This document shows positions 11,307-21,509 of a stretch of DNA of 64,000 nt, piece after piece. The position numbers and the translations under genes were made by a program. The notes beneath the pieces were generated by a model. That model was not told the DNA's origin and made no database searches. It was given only the letters and a program-made list of their open reading frames with translations. Position 1 is the stretch's first letter. Each line of letters opens with the position of its first letter. The DNA is from Eledone cirrhosa (taxonomy: Eukaryota; Mollusca; Cephalopoda; Octopoda; Eledonidae), in assembly GCA_964016885.1 (NCBI GenBank), contig OZ024743.1, forward strand, positions 192,389,655 through 192,453,654. The letters run 5' to 3'.

Positions 11307-11984
11307 TCAACCACCGGTAATCTCCGGCAGTTTTCTATTTATCATACTTAAGATGAACATCCCCAGAAGATCCATGATTTGCGCTGAGTCCGATGATCCC
11401 ATGGCAATGTCGAAGTTTCTATTTCTATCTGAGCGGGTCCAATACTCATTGTTGAAATTAATTAGAGTTCTTCTAGCAGTTAATATGATATCGATTTCAT
11501 CCGTAGTTAGATCTGTATGTTTGTAAGCGTAGGATAAAGCCTTATTTAGTAGGTTAGGCGTAATGGAAGAGTAATAGCTTGCTATGTCCATCTGGATGAA
11601 TTTAGGGTTTTTCTTATCATCTATATTTTTATACCAATCAATCACTTCGTTTGTATCTTTCCACAAGCTCAATTTAGACCTCAATTTCAAAATAGGTAGA
11701 ATTCTATCAATAATATTTTTACTGATTACTCCAATATCCGATTTGGATGGAGCAATCAGTCTAACTGGCAGGTGTTCCTCAAAGTTTCTTTTGTGATCTT
11801 TAAAATTGATCCTTGGCTGTCTATTAATAACTCTGTCTATTAATAACTCTGGAAAACCATTACTGTTGAGTGCTTCGAATCTATTGTAAAACTCATTCTT
11901 TGATTTATTCATTGAACTTTGTTTAACTTTTAAATATATAATAGTATACCCCCACATCTCCCCTCTTCCGACCAACCCAACCAC
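11307..11984 (-). pseudogene. Penelope-like RT, N-terminal and palm part (left copy)
   Basis: About 225 residues, ending at a TGA (11304-11306) where the sister copy has a leucine codon. Recognisable blocks: the LKDH-like NFKDHKRNFEEHLPVRLI, PSKSDIGVISK, motif A FIQMDIASYYSSITPNLL, and the motif-B-like DIAMGSSDSAQIMDLLG. Just after the stop, YRDDILFTVV is the catalytic motif C. This RT type recurs in cnidarian and molluscan genomes as uncharacterised proteins with a C-terminal GIY-YIG domain. I assign it to Penelope-like elements by that domain pairing. Confidence 0.8.
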
Positions 11985-12582
11985 GGATTACACACATTGG
12001 CCATCGTTCCCACCAATCAACTCCATCACAAGGAAAATATCCGGCATCTCACCATACCCTCTACGGAACTACCTTAGGAACTTACCCACATACATACACT
12101 CACAAACATTTTTTTCCCACCCGCCACCTACATCCACAATACGTATAAACACCACACACACACATATTTACACACTCAGCCTCCGGAATCCTCAGTCCAT
12201 GGGATGAATTTAGTAGAAGTAGTTCCACAACAGTTAGTTCACCATTACCGAGAACAATTGTTTCACCTTATTCAGATCATCAGTTCAGTTTAAATGAGGT
12301 TGTACGGAAAAGGAAAAACAACTGTACGAATATGCAAGATCAGAAACAGTCACTTCCCAAAGGGGGCGGGGGCGACCACGTTAGATCGGTGTTAGGGAGA
12401 CGACTGTGGATACTCGGAATAATAGATTATTCATGTTATTCAGTCCAGAATATTATAGATTGTTCATGTTAGTCAATCTGGAGCTTTGTAATTACGTAAT
12501 AGGTGTTTCCAGACGTGTGGACAATGCAAAAAAGTTCTTTCTTTGAATTTAGACAAGCGCTGTTACGTTATTTTCTCAGGAT
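11985..12582. other. Spacer between the two Penelope-like 5' ends
   Basis: About 600 bp, less AT-rich than the arms, not inverted-repeated. A plus-strand frame near 12200-12330 (LNEFSRSSSTTVSSPLPRTI) is open for some 40 codons but matches nothing I recognise. Perhaps the remaining 5' leader of one copy. Confidence 0.5.
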
Positions 12583-12594
12583 AAATTCATCCAG

Positions 12595-12990
12595 ATGGAC
12601 ATAACAAGCTATTACTCTTCCATTACGCCTAACCTACTAAGTAAGGCTTTATCATACGCTTACAAACATACAGATCTAACTACGGATGAAATTGATATCA
12701 TATTAACTGCTAGAAGAACTTTAATTAACTTCAACAATGAGTATTGGACCCGCTCAGATAAAAATAGAAACTTCGACATTACCATGAGATCATCTGACTC
12801 AGCGCAAATCACGGATCTTCTGGGGATTTTCATCTTAAATATGATAAACAGAAAACTGCCGGAGATTACCGGTGGTTTATATAGGGACGATATTTTATTT
12901 ACGGTTGTTAAACACAACAATATAGAACTAAATAGGGTAAAGAAAAATATAATTGAATTCTTTAAAAATTACGACCTGTACTGTGAATAA
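12595..12990 (+). pseudogene. Penelope-like RT palm fragment (right copy)
   Basis: Encodes MDITSYYSSITPNLLSKALS, ILTARRTLINFNNEYWTRSD, MRSSDSAQITDLLG and the intact motif C GGLYRDDILFTVVKHNN, then NIIEFFKNYD. It ends early where the 382-bp deletion joins it to the downstream linker out of frame. Confidence 0.8.
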
Positions 12991-13234
12991 ATCGGAGGAA
13001 AGAACCAGAACTAAATCAGTTATATGGTTTGCCCCCCTCCCTTCTTCTGTAGCAGTAAGAACACCAATAGCTAATCTATTTTTTAAAGCTTTAGATAGTT
13101 CATTCCTTAGTCAACATAAATACCACTCCATGTTTAACAGACACACATTTAAACTGTCTTATTCTACAACTATGAATATGGCCCAAAACATCGCTAAAAT
13201 AAACAGTATAATTCTAAACCAAAATCAACATTAA
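12953..13234 (+). pseudogene. Penelope-like linker block (right copy)
   Basis: From the deletion junction this frame encodes RTRTKSVIWFAPLPSSVAVR and HKYHSMFNRHTFKLSYSTTM, the conserved block ahead of the nuclease in this family. It stops at tandem stop codons near 13232. Confidence 0.7.
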
Positions 13235-13257
13235 TAATATTGTTAATATAAATAATA

Positions 13258-13700
13258 ATAAATCGAAATGTAATTGTAGAAATAAACCAGATTGCCCTCT
13301 GCAAAATAATTGTCTGGATAGAAATCTGGTGTATAAATGCACCGTAAAAACAAATAACAACACATACAACTACATAGGAGCAACTTCTTCGAGATTTGCG
13401 AACCACAAATGCTCATTTTCGAATTTTAATAGGAAGTCTTCGACTTCTTTATCACAACTTATATGGTCATTAAAAGACAAAAATTTAAAATACTCGATCT
13501 TTTAGACGAAGCTTTGTAATAGTAAAATATATACGAACTCATCCATATCAATTAACTGCGACCTCTGCACAAAGGAGACCCTATTAATAATTACTAATTA
13601 TGAAAACTTAATTAACAAAAAAAGTGAATTATTCTCAAACTGCCTTCATAAAGCTTTGTCTACATTCCAAATCTCGCAAAAAGTCAGGAAAAAACAGTAA
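13258..13700 (+). pseudogene. GIY-YIG endonuclease domain (right copy)
   Basis: Cys-rich lead CNCRNKPDCPLQNNCL, then VYKCTV, the GIY-YIG core NYIGATSSRFANHKCSF, and TSLSQLIWSLKDKNLKYSI. After a lesion near 13500 come CDLCTKETLLIITNYENLIN and LFSNCLHKALS. The YIG half of the motif is intact (NYIG). At least one stop/frameshift is present. Confidence 0.75.
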
Positions 13701-15651
13701 ACAATCAGGCCTTAATTTTTGACGTCTCTTATCAACTGTTGGGCCTAAAAAGTCATAACGGTTTATAAAACTTTAATAATGCTTTATCTTCTAATCATTT
13801 ATGATAGAATTAATGTTAGAATGAAGGATACTCTTTTGATAACTTGTTTATTTGATAAATATGCATACTTTATGATTTTTTTTTATATTTATAATTTTGA
13901 TTCAGATCTTTATTTATCTGTCTCTCTTTTAAATATATAGTTTGGATATTTAACTTGTAAATTTACTGATTATAATTGAACTGTGGATCATTCAGGCGTT
14001 TGCATATTTTACATATTTTACTCATTTTGAGTATGTTTTGGGGGACTCAGAAAGTTAGATTTGCATTTATTTTTTTATATATAGCTAGGTATAAATATAA
14101 CAAACGATAATAGCCGACAAATATTGGTCTATCTCTCCACTGAACTCGAGGTAAAACTACAATTATAGCATTACGAATAATGATTATAATTATTGTTTTT
14201 TATTAAATGTATACCGTTTCATTAATACCTATAATAATATCTCTATATAGTTGTACAAATATCTTCATCTAGTGTAATAACATAATCGTAGTTACATTTA
14301 TAAATAATTTAGACACTCAAATGACTGTATATTGTTATAAGTGTTTGATATTCCCTGGAAGTTCGAACTTGTATAATGATTTTTACTTAATATAATATAA
14401 TTTAATTTAACTTATTTTATTTTATTTTAATTAAATTTAGATTACCTTCGGCTGTTTCAAATATTTAGCTCCTCTTTATATCACATTCGCTAAAATATTT
14501 TAGATGTATCTTTTGTATACTATATTAAAACCCTATTACATTTATAATATATTTCTAATATTGGGCATCTTTAAGTTTCGCAAACAATTCATTTTCTTTT
14601 TTTTATTTGTATATTTATTTTGTGTCTAGCCCCTATCATTATGACTCATATAGTTTTGACTTATATGTTTATAGTATATATCAACTAAATGAAAATAATT
14701 GATATAAAACATCAATTCTTTAGCAATATTTTCTAACAATATATTTTTTTAACTATATATATATTTTTAATAATATTTTCAGTAACTCATTTACTATATT
14801 GTATTATTGTATTATATTATATATATATTTGAAAGGTATCACCTCAATTATAAACAAATAATAAACTATAATCCTTGTATTTTTTGATCAACAGATATAT
14901 ATAATTAAAAATTCGGTCTTCTTTAAGTTTAGTTATAAGGCCGGTTGATCCTTTAGGCACTCAAACTATTTAACAATAAATTCTTTAATAATTATAACTA
15001 TAATTATTTTATAAATTATATTATATAAACTGTTGTCAATATTATAAATAATTTTGGTAAAGATTTGGGGTTATATAAGCATTATATATCTTCTTTCTCG
15101 TGTTTCGTAAATCCTTTAAATTTGTTTTCATAAAATTTGAATTTTAGAAATTAAACATAATTATAATATTAATATAAATACCTATTAACTTTTAAAACCT
15201 AAAATATTATTCATTACTCTGAAATAACTTAAATTAAATATTTTGAAAATTAACGGCCAAATATAATATATTATATTAATTTGGATATGTGTTGCATATA
15301 TGGAAATCTGTATATAAACTTGAACATAAATTACTCCCCTTTGTCTCTCTCTCTCTTTAATCATCTTTCATCTGTTTTTTTCAAGCCACTTACTAAATAT
15401 ATTATCACATCGGCTGTTTCTTCCTTTATGCTTTCCTTTCCCTCCTCTTTCTCCAGTAGTTTTTAAACAAATTTTATAACTGTTATATTGATGCCATGTA
15501 TTTTTTTAAACTGTATTATACGCACCCTCTCTATTGTTTGTATTATGTTATCTCATGTTCTCAATATTAGGGTATAAATATTGAGTTTTGTCATATGTTA
15601 ATCACTACCATGACTGAATCTTAACCATCTACTATGTCAGGGTATATCATG

Positions 15652-15730
15652 CATCATCTTATTTTATCTGATGACGACGTACTGTTAAACTTAACTCAGT
15701 ACCTCTGAAATATGTATAATAAAATATAAT
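15652..15730 (+). ncRNA. Hammerhead-ribozyme-like core, right arm 3' end
   Basis: CTGATGA at 15668-15674, a 10-nt stem II with two mismatches (15675-15684 with 15697-15706), then GAAA at 15707-15710. Stem I can form 8 perfect pairs between TATTTTAT just before CTGATGA and ATAAAATA at 15719-15726. Stem III would be only 2 bp (TA-TG-TA), followed by TA as the UH cleavage dinucleotide. Minimal hammerheads with very short helix III are known from Penelope-like elements. Activity is inferred from the fold only. Confidence 0.6.
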
Positions 15731-15740
15731 TGATCACAAA

Positions 15741-16018
15741 TGTTGTATGGACTGTGAATCGAACTCACAACCTCATTGTTGTATGGACTGTTAAATTCGA
15801 TTTGTTCAATTTACACGTGCTCACACATTTGCATATGAATACGTGACCTGGGCAGTCAGTCAACGTTGGTATTAAAAACTCGATCACAGACTGCTACTTA
15901 CTTACTTTATGTTATTCTGCTACTGCGAGGAGGGGCGTTTTGGTTGTTTCGCAAATTACACAAATTATTTGATATAACTCGTTGTGTTTTCTCTGCGAGT
16001 ACCGAGAGGAATACAACA
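15741..16018 (+). repeat. 5' LTR of Ty3/gypsy element
   Basis: It starts TG and ends CA and differs from the 3' LTR at a handful of positions (about 1-2% by eye, including a small indel). An internal repeat of TTGTATGGACTGT occurs twice in the first 60 bp. Confidence 0.93.
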
Positions 16019-16125
16019 GAGTTTATTGGCGTCGCCGATAGGATTTACCTACATTGCCGATAGGATTTGCCTACATTGCCGATAGGATTTACCTACATTG
16101 CCGGGAAATTGTTTATCACAAAAAC
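16019..16125 (+). promoter_or_regulatory. Gypsy 5' leader with 25-bp triplication
   Basis: Eight bases after the LTR, TGGCGTCGCCGATAGGAT could be the primer-binding site, though I cannot name the tRNA. A unit of about 25 bp (GCCGATAGGATTTACCTACATT) follows three times. The first 18 bases after the LTR, plus the last 6 of the LTR, are also found inside gag at about 16271-16293. Confidence 0.5.
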
Positions 16126-16747
16126 ATGGCGGAACAACAAACAGCGGAGCTAATAAAGTTGTTTAGAGAACAGATGGAACAACAAATGCAACAACAGGAA
16201 CAACAAATGCAACAACACAAGAAAGATATGGACACTCTGATAAAACTGTTTGGTGCTCGAGATTCTGAACAACAGAGTTTATTGGCGTCGCCAGTTGCTT
16301 CGACACCAACAGCATTCATCCCACCATTTGCTGCTTTTGATTCAACAACAGAACTATGGCCTGATTACTGGTCAAGATTCTGCACGTTTGTGGCTGCTAA
16401 CGCTGTACCCGAGCAACGCATGGCACAAGTGCTCCTGACTAATCAGACGGCTGCTATCTACAAACAACTTGCAAATCTGGCTGCTCAACAAAATCCGCCT
16501 AAGAATATCAACAAGTTGACAATGGGCGAAATTGTTGACTTCATGAAAGAACAGTTCGACCCAAAACTTTTCATTGTGAGAGAAGGTTTCAAGTTCTGGA
16601 GTGACATGCAACGGAAGCCAGGCGAAACTCTCCAAGAGCTGGCAGCACGTATACGTCAGAATGCAGCTACCTGTGATTTTTCTTTGATCACAAATCCACA
16701 AGATGAAGCTCTAAGACAGATTTATATGTTCTGTCAATAATGAAGCT
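16126..16747 (+). pseudogene. Gypsy gag (capsid part), frameshifted
   Basis: The likely start is the ATG of MAEQQTAELIKLF at 16126; upstream in-frame codons belong to the leader repeats. A Gln-rich coiled-coil-like N-terminus (QMEQQMQQQEQQMQQHKK) precedes a capsid-like domain: FDSTTELWPDYWSRFCTFV, LTNQTAAIYKQLANLAAQQ, KPGETLQELAARIRQNAA. This resembles gag of other invertebrate Ty3/gypsy elements. A 1-nt indel near 16715 puts the stop at 16738-16740. The downstream frame resumes with the zinc knuckles. Confidence 0.88.
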
Positions 16748-17476
16748 GTGTTGAAGGCTATTTTCAAGATCAAGGATACAGAACTAGATTTCACCCGTGC
16801 TGTCCAAGTTGCCATCGGGACCGAAGACGCAGCAAAGGTTGCCAAGGAAACTGTTCACGGTTCCAAAACCAAGAAAGTCTACAAGGTCCAGCAGAACAAG
16901 AACAAGGGTCCTCGAAAGAACTATCAGCAGTCTTATTCCACAGACCAGGAGATGTGCTACCGATGTGGAAAGGCCCACGAAGCGACAGACTGCCCCTTCA
17001 AAGAAGCCAAATGTTATTTTTGTGACAGAAAGGGACATTTGCAAGCGGTGTGTAGAAAGAAACAACATCAGCAACGTAATCATCGCTCACAGAATTACGT
17101 GAAAAGAATCACGAAAGCTGAGCTAGTCAAAGCGATCCTTGGTGAAGTTCCCCACGATACTCATAGTTTGAAGGTGCCAATAACAATCCAGAACAGACTT
17201 TTCACAATGGAATTGGACACAGCTACTACAGGTAATTTTGTTTCCTTGTCAGTTTGGAAACAATTAGGAAAACCAAAGCTGCAAGATGTCAAACATCGGT
17301 TTGAATCTGCCAGCAAGCACGACCTGCCCGTTCTGGGAACTTTCATGGGCCAAACCAAGATCCAACGACCGGTAAACGGAATTCAATACCCTACATCGTC
17401 ACCAAGATCCCTGATCTTAATTTGCTGGGACGAAGCGCTATCCAGACTCTGGGAATTTCCGTGGACAATGCTCTAG
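16748..17476 (+). pseudogene. Gypsy nucleocapsid zinc knuckles and aspartic protease
   Basis: Two CCHC-type knuckles: CYRCGKAHEATDCP (C-x2-C-x4-H-x4-C) and CYFCDRKGHLQAVC. The retropepsin region reads FTMELDTATTGNFVSL, where the usual active-site DTG/DSG triad is DTA. A 1-nt loss near 17365 throws the end of the frame off; the true continuation is in the frame that opens at 17422. Confidence 0.85.
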
Positions 17477-18888
17477 GATTGAAAAGCATAGACAGCCAGG
17501 CCAAGAGTGAGGGTGCAGAAGTGATGCATCCAAAGATCTCAACTGAGCCCTATATTTCCATGCAACGAGATTGTCACATGTGTGATGAATTCCCAGATCT
17601 CTTCAAGCAAGAATTGGGATGTCTTAATGACTTCGAACTGGAAGTGAAGTTCAAGTCGGACGCGACACCGGTCTTTCACAAGGCACGCCCGGTCCCGTTT
17701 GCTCTTCGTGATGACCTGGCCAAAGGTTACGAAGAAGGCATCGCCAAAGGAATCTGGAAGCCAGTACAGTTCAACGAATACGGAACGCCAGTGGTACCGA
17801 TTCGTAAAGCACATACTTTAGGCAACCTGAAGCCCAAACTACGGATTTGTGGTGACTACTCTGTGGGAATTAACGACCAACTTGCAGATCATCGTCATCC
17901 AATGCCACTCCCAGAGGAACTGATGCAGAAGCTCGGAGGTGGATTCGGATACACAAAGATTGATCTTGCTGATGCCTATAATCAGATCAAGCTGGCTCCA
18001 GAAAGTCAACGCAGGCTTGCACTCAGCACTCACCGTGGGGTGCTCCTGCAGGAACGACTCCCTTTCGGAATCAAGTCAGCACCTGGTTACTTTCAGGAGA
18101 TCATGGAAAACCTGACTCAAGATCTACCTGGTGTGGCCGTCTTCCAGGCCGACATGCTCGTCAGTGGGAAAGATGCAAACGATCACCTGAACAACCTGAA
18201 GTGTCTGCTCACACGTCTGTGCGACAAAGGACTCGGATGTCGCCGTGACAAGTGCCAGTTTGCACTACCCAGTGTGGAATACCTTGGACACACCTTGTCG
18301 GCTGAAGGGATCGCGAAAGGATCCAAGGTCGAAGCAGTTTTAAAGATGCCACCTCCAACGAACGTCTCAAGCTTGAAGTCTTTCCTGGGTTCAATTCAGT
18401 TCTATGGAAAGTTTATCCCAAACCTGGCCAGCATGGCAGAGCCACTCTATTTCCTTACGAAAAAAACGACTACTTGGAAGTGGGGAGATGAAGAACAGTC
18501 AGCTTTCGATCAGTTGAAAAATGTGCTTTCATCGGATCGAGTTCTGATACACTTCGATCCAAACAAAACTTTGGGACTGACTTGCGACGCGTCAAACGTT
18601 GGTATTGGAGCAGTCCTGTTTCATCGCTATCCTGATGGAAGCGAGCGCCCAATATCCAATGTGTCCAAGACTCTTACTTCTGCACAGCGTAACTACGGCC
18701 AAATTCAAAAGGAAGCCCTGGCCATCATATTTGGCTTGCAGAAGTTCTATCAGTATCTGTACGGACATCAGTTTATACTCTTAACTGACCACAAGCCACT
18801 GACATCACTGTTCAGTCCGAGGAAAGGGACGCCACTTCTCGCTGCTAACCGACTAGCACGGTGGGCCCTGTGGGCTGAACCAGTTTGA
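17422..18888 (+). pseudogene. Gypsy reverse transcriptase-RNase H
   Basis: RT blocks: LRICGDYSVGIND, GYTKIDLADAYNQIKLAPES, RLPFGIKSAPGYFQEIM, and the catalytic block FQADMLVSG, where the first of the two expected aspartates is alanine. The thumb/connection follows (EYLGHTLSAEGI, LKSFLGSIQFYGKFIPNLAS). RNase H: LTCDASNVGIGAVLF, KEALAIIFGLQKFYQYLYG, LLTDHKPLTSLF. A one-base insertion near 18870 causes a premature end inside the conserved R-L-A-R-W-A-L segment. Confidence 0.9.
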
Positions 18889-20368
18889 CTACACCATCGA
18901 ATATCGGAAAACAGCGGATCATGGCAATGCAGATGCCTTCAGTCGCTTGCCATTTGGTAATGACATTGACTTTGACAGGAAGCAAAAAGGTGAAGACATG
19001 GACATGGTGTGCGCCATCAAAGCTCTCAGTCTTCAAGTCCAACCTATCGATTCTAACGTCCTCCGTCAAGAGGCAGGGAAAGATCCAGTGATATCTACAG
19101 TGATACGCTACGTCCGTGAAGGCTGGCCACCAAAGAATACTGAGATCAATGACGAAGTCAATAAGTTCCGGAAGTTATCGGATTCACTCAGTATCTGCCA
19201 TGGATCGAGAGTTGTTATTCCCCATAGCTTACAGCCAAAGATCCTCAATCTTCTGCATCTCGGACACTTTGGCATGGAGCGCATGAAACAATTGGCAAGA
19301 ACTGCTGTTTATTGGCCTGGTATCGATGCTGCTATAGAGAAAACCAGTCGACAATGTGATTCGTGTGGTGAACATCAAAACCAGCCATCCAAGTCTCCAG
19401 TTCACCCATGGATGTTACCTGAAAAGCCGTGGAGCCGCTTACACCTGGACCACGCAATAAATTTCATGGGCAGTAATTGGTTGGTGATCACGGATGCTTA
19501 TTCTAAGTATCCATGCATTCATCCTACGTCATCCACGTCCTCCAGAGCCACTTTAGATCTGCTTGAAGAAGACTTTGCGCACTTCGGATTTCCTCACACG
19601 CTAGTCACCGATAACGTACCAATTTTTATTTCTGAGGAGTTCCAGAGCTGGTGCAAAGAACGTGGGATCACGCACCTGACAGGGGCACCTTACCACCCAG
19701 CTACTAACGGAGCAGCGGAACGTTTGGTACAGACCTTCAAACAAGCTCTGAGGAAGACTTCTCTTCCGCCGAAGCGAGCACTTCAAGAGTTCTTGATGCA
19801 GTACCGGAGAACACCGACATCCAGTGGATTCTCTCCGAGTGAACTTTTGAATCACCGGCAGATACGGACAAGGATTGATTCTCTGCTGCCCTCGCCAGCA
19901 CACATCGCTCAAGGCAAGCAGTCTAAGGAAGCATATAAGTATCAGATGACTCCGGAATCGGCAGGTGTCGCTAAGGTTACCAGGCAGTACAATGCTGGAG
20001 ATCCTGTGTATGCACTGTACTACGGACCTCGCCGAGACAAAGATCCCCGATGGGTACCAGCAATCATTGAGAAGTCATTGGGTACTCGCTGCTTCAACGT
20101 TAAGGTCATACCTCATGGCCCGGTGTGGAGACGACACTGGGAACAGCTGCAACCGCGGTACACTACTGAGGAAGACAATGAACCTGGTGATGCAGTAGAC
20201 ACTGTTTTTGAATTTGCAACAGATCACCCGATGGAGATCTCGGAAATCGTGCCACTAACTCCAAGACAGACCAGACCCAAGACCTTGTTGCCCGTTCCAG
20301 AGTATGGACCAGACAATCGAAGACGGTCCAAGAGAACTCGTAAACCCCCAGAGAGACTTTGCTGTTGA
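18889..20368 (+). pseudogene. Gypsy integrase
   Basis: The frame continues the RNase H tail (ADAFSRLPF) past the frameshift. H2C2 zinc region: LLHLGHFGMERMKQLA, VYWPGID, QCDSCGEHQ. The catalytic core has Asp in LHLDHAINF, Asp-Asn in VTDNVPIFISEEF and Glu in NGAAERLVQTFKQAL, so the DDE triad is present. A C-terminal basic tail (RRRSKRTRKPPERLCC) ends at 20368. This domain is open for about 470 codons and is the best preserved part of the element. Confidence 0.9.
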
Positions 20369-20402
20369 TGCTTCTTTTGTCGCATCAATTTCGGTGGGGA
20401 GA

Positions 20403-20679
20403 TGTTGTATGGACTGTGAATCGAACTCACAACCTCATTGTTGTATGGACTGTTAAATTCGATTTGTTCAATTTACACGTGCTCACACATTTGCATATGA
20501 ATCACGTGACCTGGGCAGTCAGTCAACGTTGGTATTAAAAACTCGATCACAGACTGCTACTTACTTACTTTGTTATTCTGCTACTGCGAGGAGGAGCATT
20601 TTGGTTGTTTCGCAAATTACACAAATTATTTGATATAACTCGTTGTGTTTTCTCTGCGAGTACCGAGAGGAATACAACA
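20403..20679 (+). repeat. 3' LTR of Ty3/gypsy element
   Basis: Matches the 5' LTR over its whole length, preceded by the purine-rich tract at about 20392-20402. Confidence 0.93.
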
Positions 20680-20709
20680 ACAAGAATATCTATTTTGTTA
20701 ATATTTTGA

Positions 20710-20744
<35 letters not shown>

Positions 20745-20776
20745 GAATTTACTTTCGAGAATAGCTGTATACAGAT

Positions 20777-21292
20777 ATGTATTGGAATATCGTAATTCTA
20801 AAGAAATGTGGTATGTTTATAAATAAACATTTAGAAAGACGTAGCTATCCAAAAAACACCGGCGGCTGTCGCCACCTGGCGGTGTCCAGCAGAACAAAGT
20901 GGGACAATCGTCGATGCATTTCGAACTGAACAGCTTCTCATTAGAACGATTCCTCCCGCCCTTGCAACTGCTGGACTTTGAAAACAGGCGAGAAAATATA
21001 GTTTTCTCGTCTGTGTAAATGAGGGAATTAGTCTCATTTACATATGAAGCTGTATAAGATGAGAAAACTATATATTCTTGCCAGTTTTCAAAGTCTAGCA
21101 GTTGCAAGAGCGGGAGAGATCGTCCTGATCAGAACCAGTTTAGTTCGAAATGCATCAACAATTGTCCCCCTTACTTCTGCTGGAGACCACCAGGGGGCGA
21201 TAACCGCCGGTGTTTGTGCATAGCTACGGCCTTCTAAATGTTTATTTATAAACATACCATATTTCTTTAGAAATACGAAATTCCAATACATA
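20777..21292. mobile_element. Foldback (palindromic) element, ~250-bp arms
   Basis: The left arm (20777-about 21030) is the inverted complement of the right arm (about 21040-21292), roughly 85-90% by eye, around a short central spacer. The ends read ATGTATTGGAAT and ATTCCAATACAT. No coding potential. Transcripts could fold into a long hairpin. Confidence 0.85.
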
Positions 21293-21434
21293 AATATATG
21301 TCCTTGAGCAAGACACTTTATTTCACGTTGTTCCTTCTACCTGGAGTTGCGACCGATAGATAGTACTAGCAACTGAAAAGACCAACGGAAGCATTGTTTC
21401 CTCGGTCCGATTTGACGAAAGTCGATCGATCCTT

Positions 21435-21466
<32 letters not shown>

Positions 21467-21467
21467 T

Positions 21468-21503
<36 letters not shown>

Positions 21504-21509
<6 letters not shown>

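Larger units (their letters stand above)
6717..11984 (-). mobile_element. Penelope-like element copy 1 (left arm of giant inverted repeat)
   Basis: RT/GIY-YIG retroelement on the minus strand: 5' end near 11984, 3' end near 6717. It is the reverse-complement partner of 12583-20713, with several percent divergence in segments compared by eye. Order along the element: RT (11984-11070 and on), linker, C-terminal conserved block (10630-10850), GIY-YIG region (about 10080-10510), then a long AT-rich 3' region with a hammerhead-like core at 6782-6824. A Helitron splits it at 8161-9593. Outer flanks are (TG)n and (TA)n tracts. Confidence 0.82.
15741..20679 (+). mobile_element. Ty3/gypsy LTR retrotransposon, complete but mutated
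   Basis: Two nearly identical LTRs of 278 and 277 bp (15741-16018 and 20403-20679) begin TGTTGTATGG and end ATACAACA. Gag, protease, RT-RNase H and integrase lie between them in Ty3/gypsy order. A polypurine run (GGTGGGGAGA) abuts the 3' LTR. The flanks share ACAA as a probable 4-5 bp target duplication, and the left Penelope-like arm provides the empty site. There is no envelope-like frame. Lesions: 1-nt indels near 16715, 17365 and 18870, and an altered RT catalytic motif. Confidence 0.93.
12583..20713 (+). mobile_element. Penelope-like element copy 2 (right arm), split by a Ty3/gypsy element
   Basis: Plus-strand sister of 6717-11984. It starts abruptly inside the RT at the segment encoding FIQMDI, so it is 5'-truncated relative to copy 1. 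It lacks 382 bp present in copy 1 (between positions equivalent to 10827 and 11209); the junction shows 4-bp ACCT microhomology. It then follows copy 1 through the GIY-YIG region and the 3' region to about 15740. The LTR element intervenes, and the last 30-odd bases resume at 20680-20713 before a (TA)n tract. Confidence 0.82.

Noticed and set aside
15741..20679. Endogenous retrovirus with envelope
   Set aside because: After the integrase frame stops at 20368 only 34 bp remain before the 3' LTR, so there is no room for env. It is an ordinary Ty3/gypsy retrotransposon.
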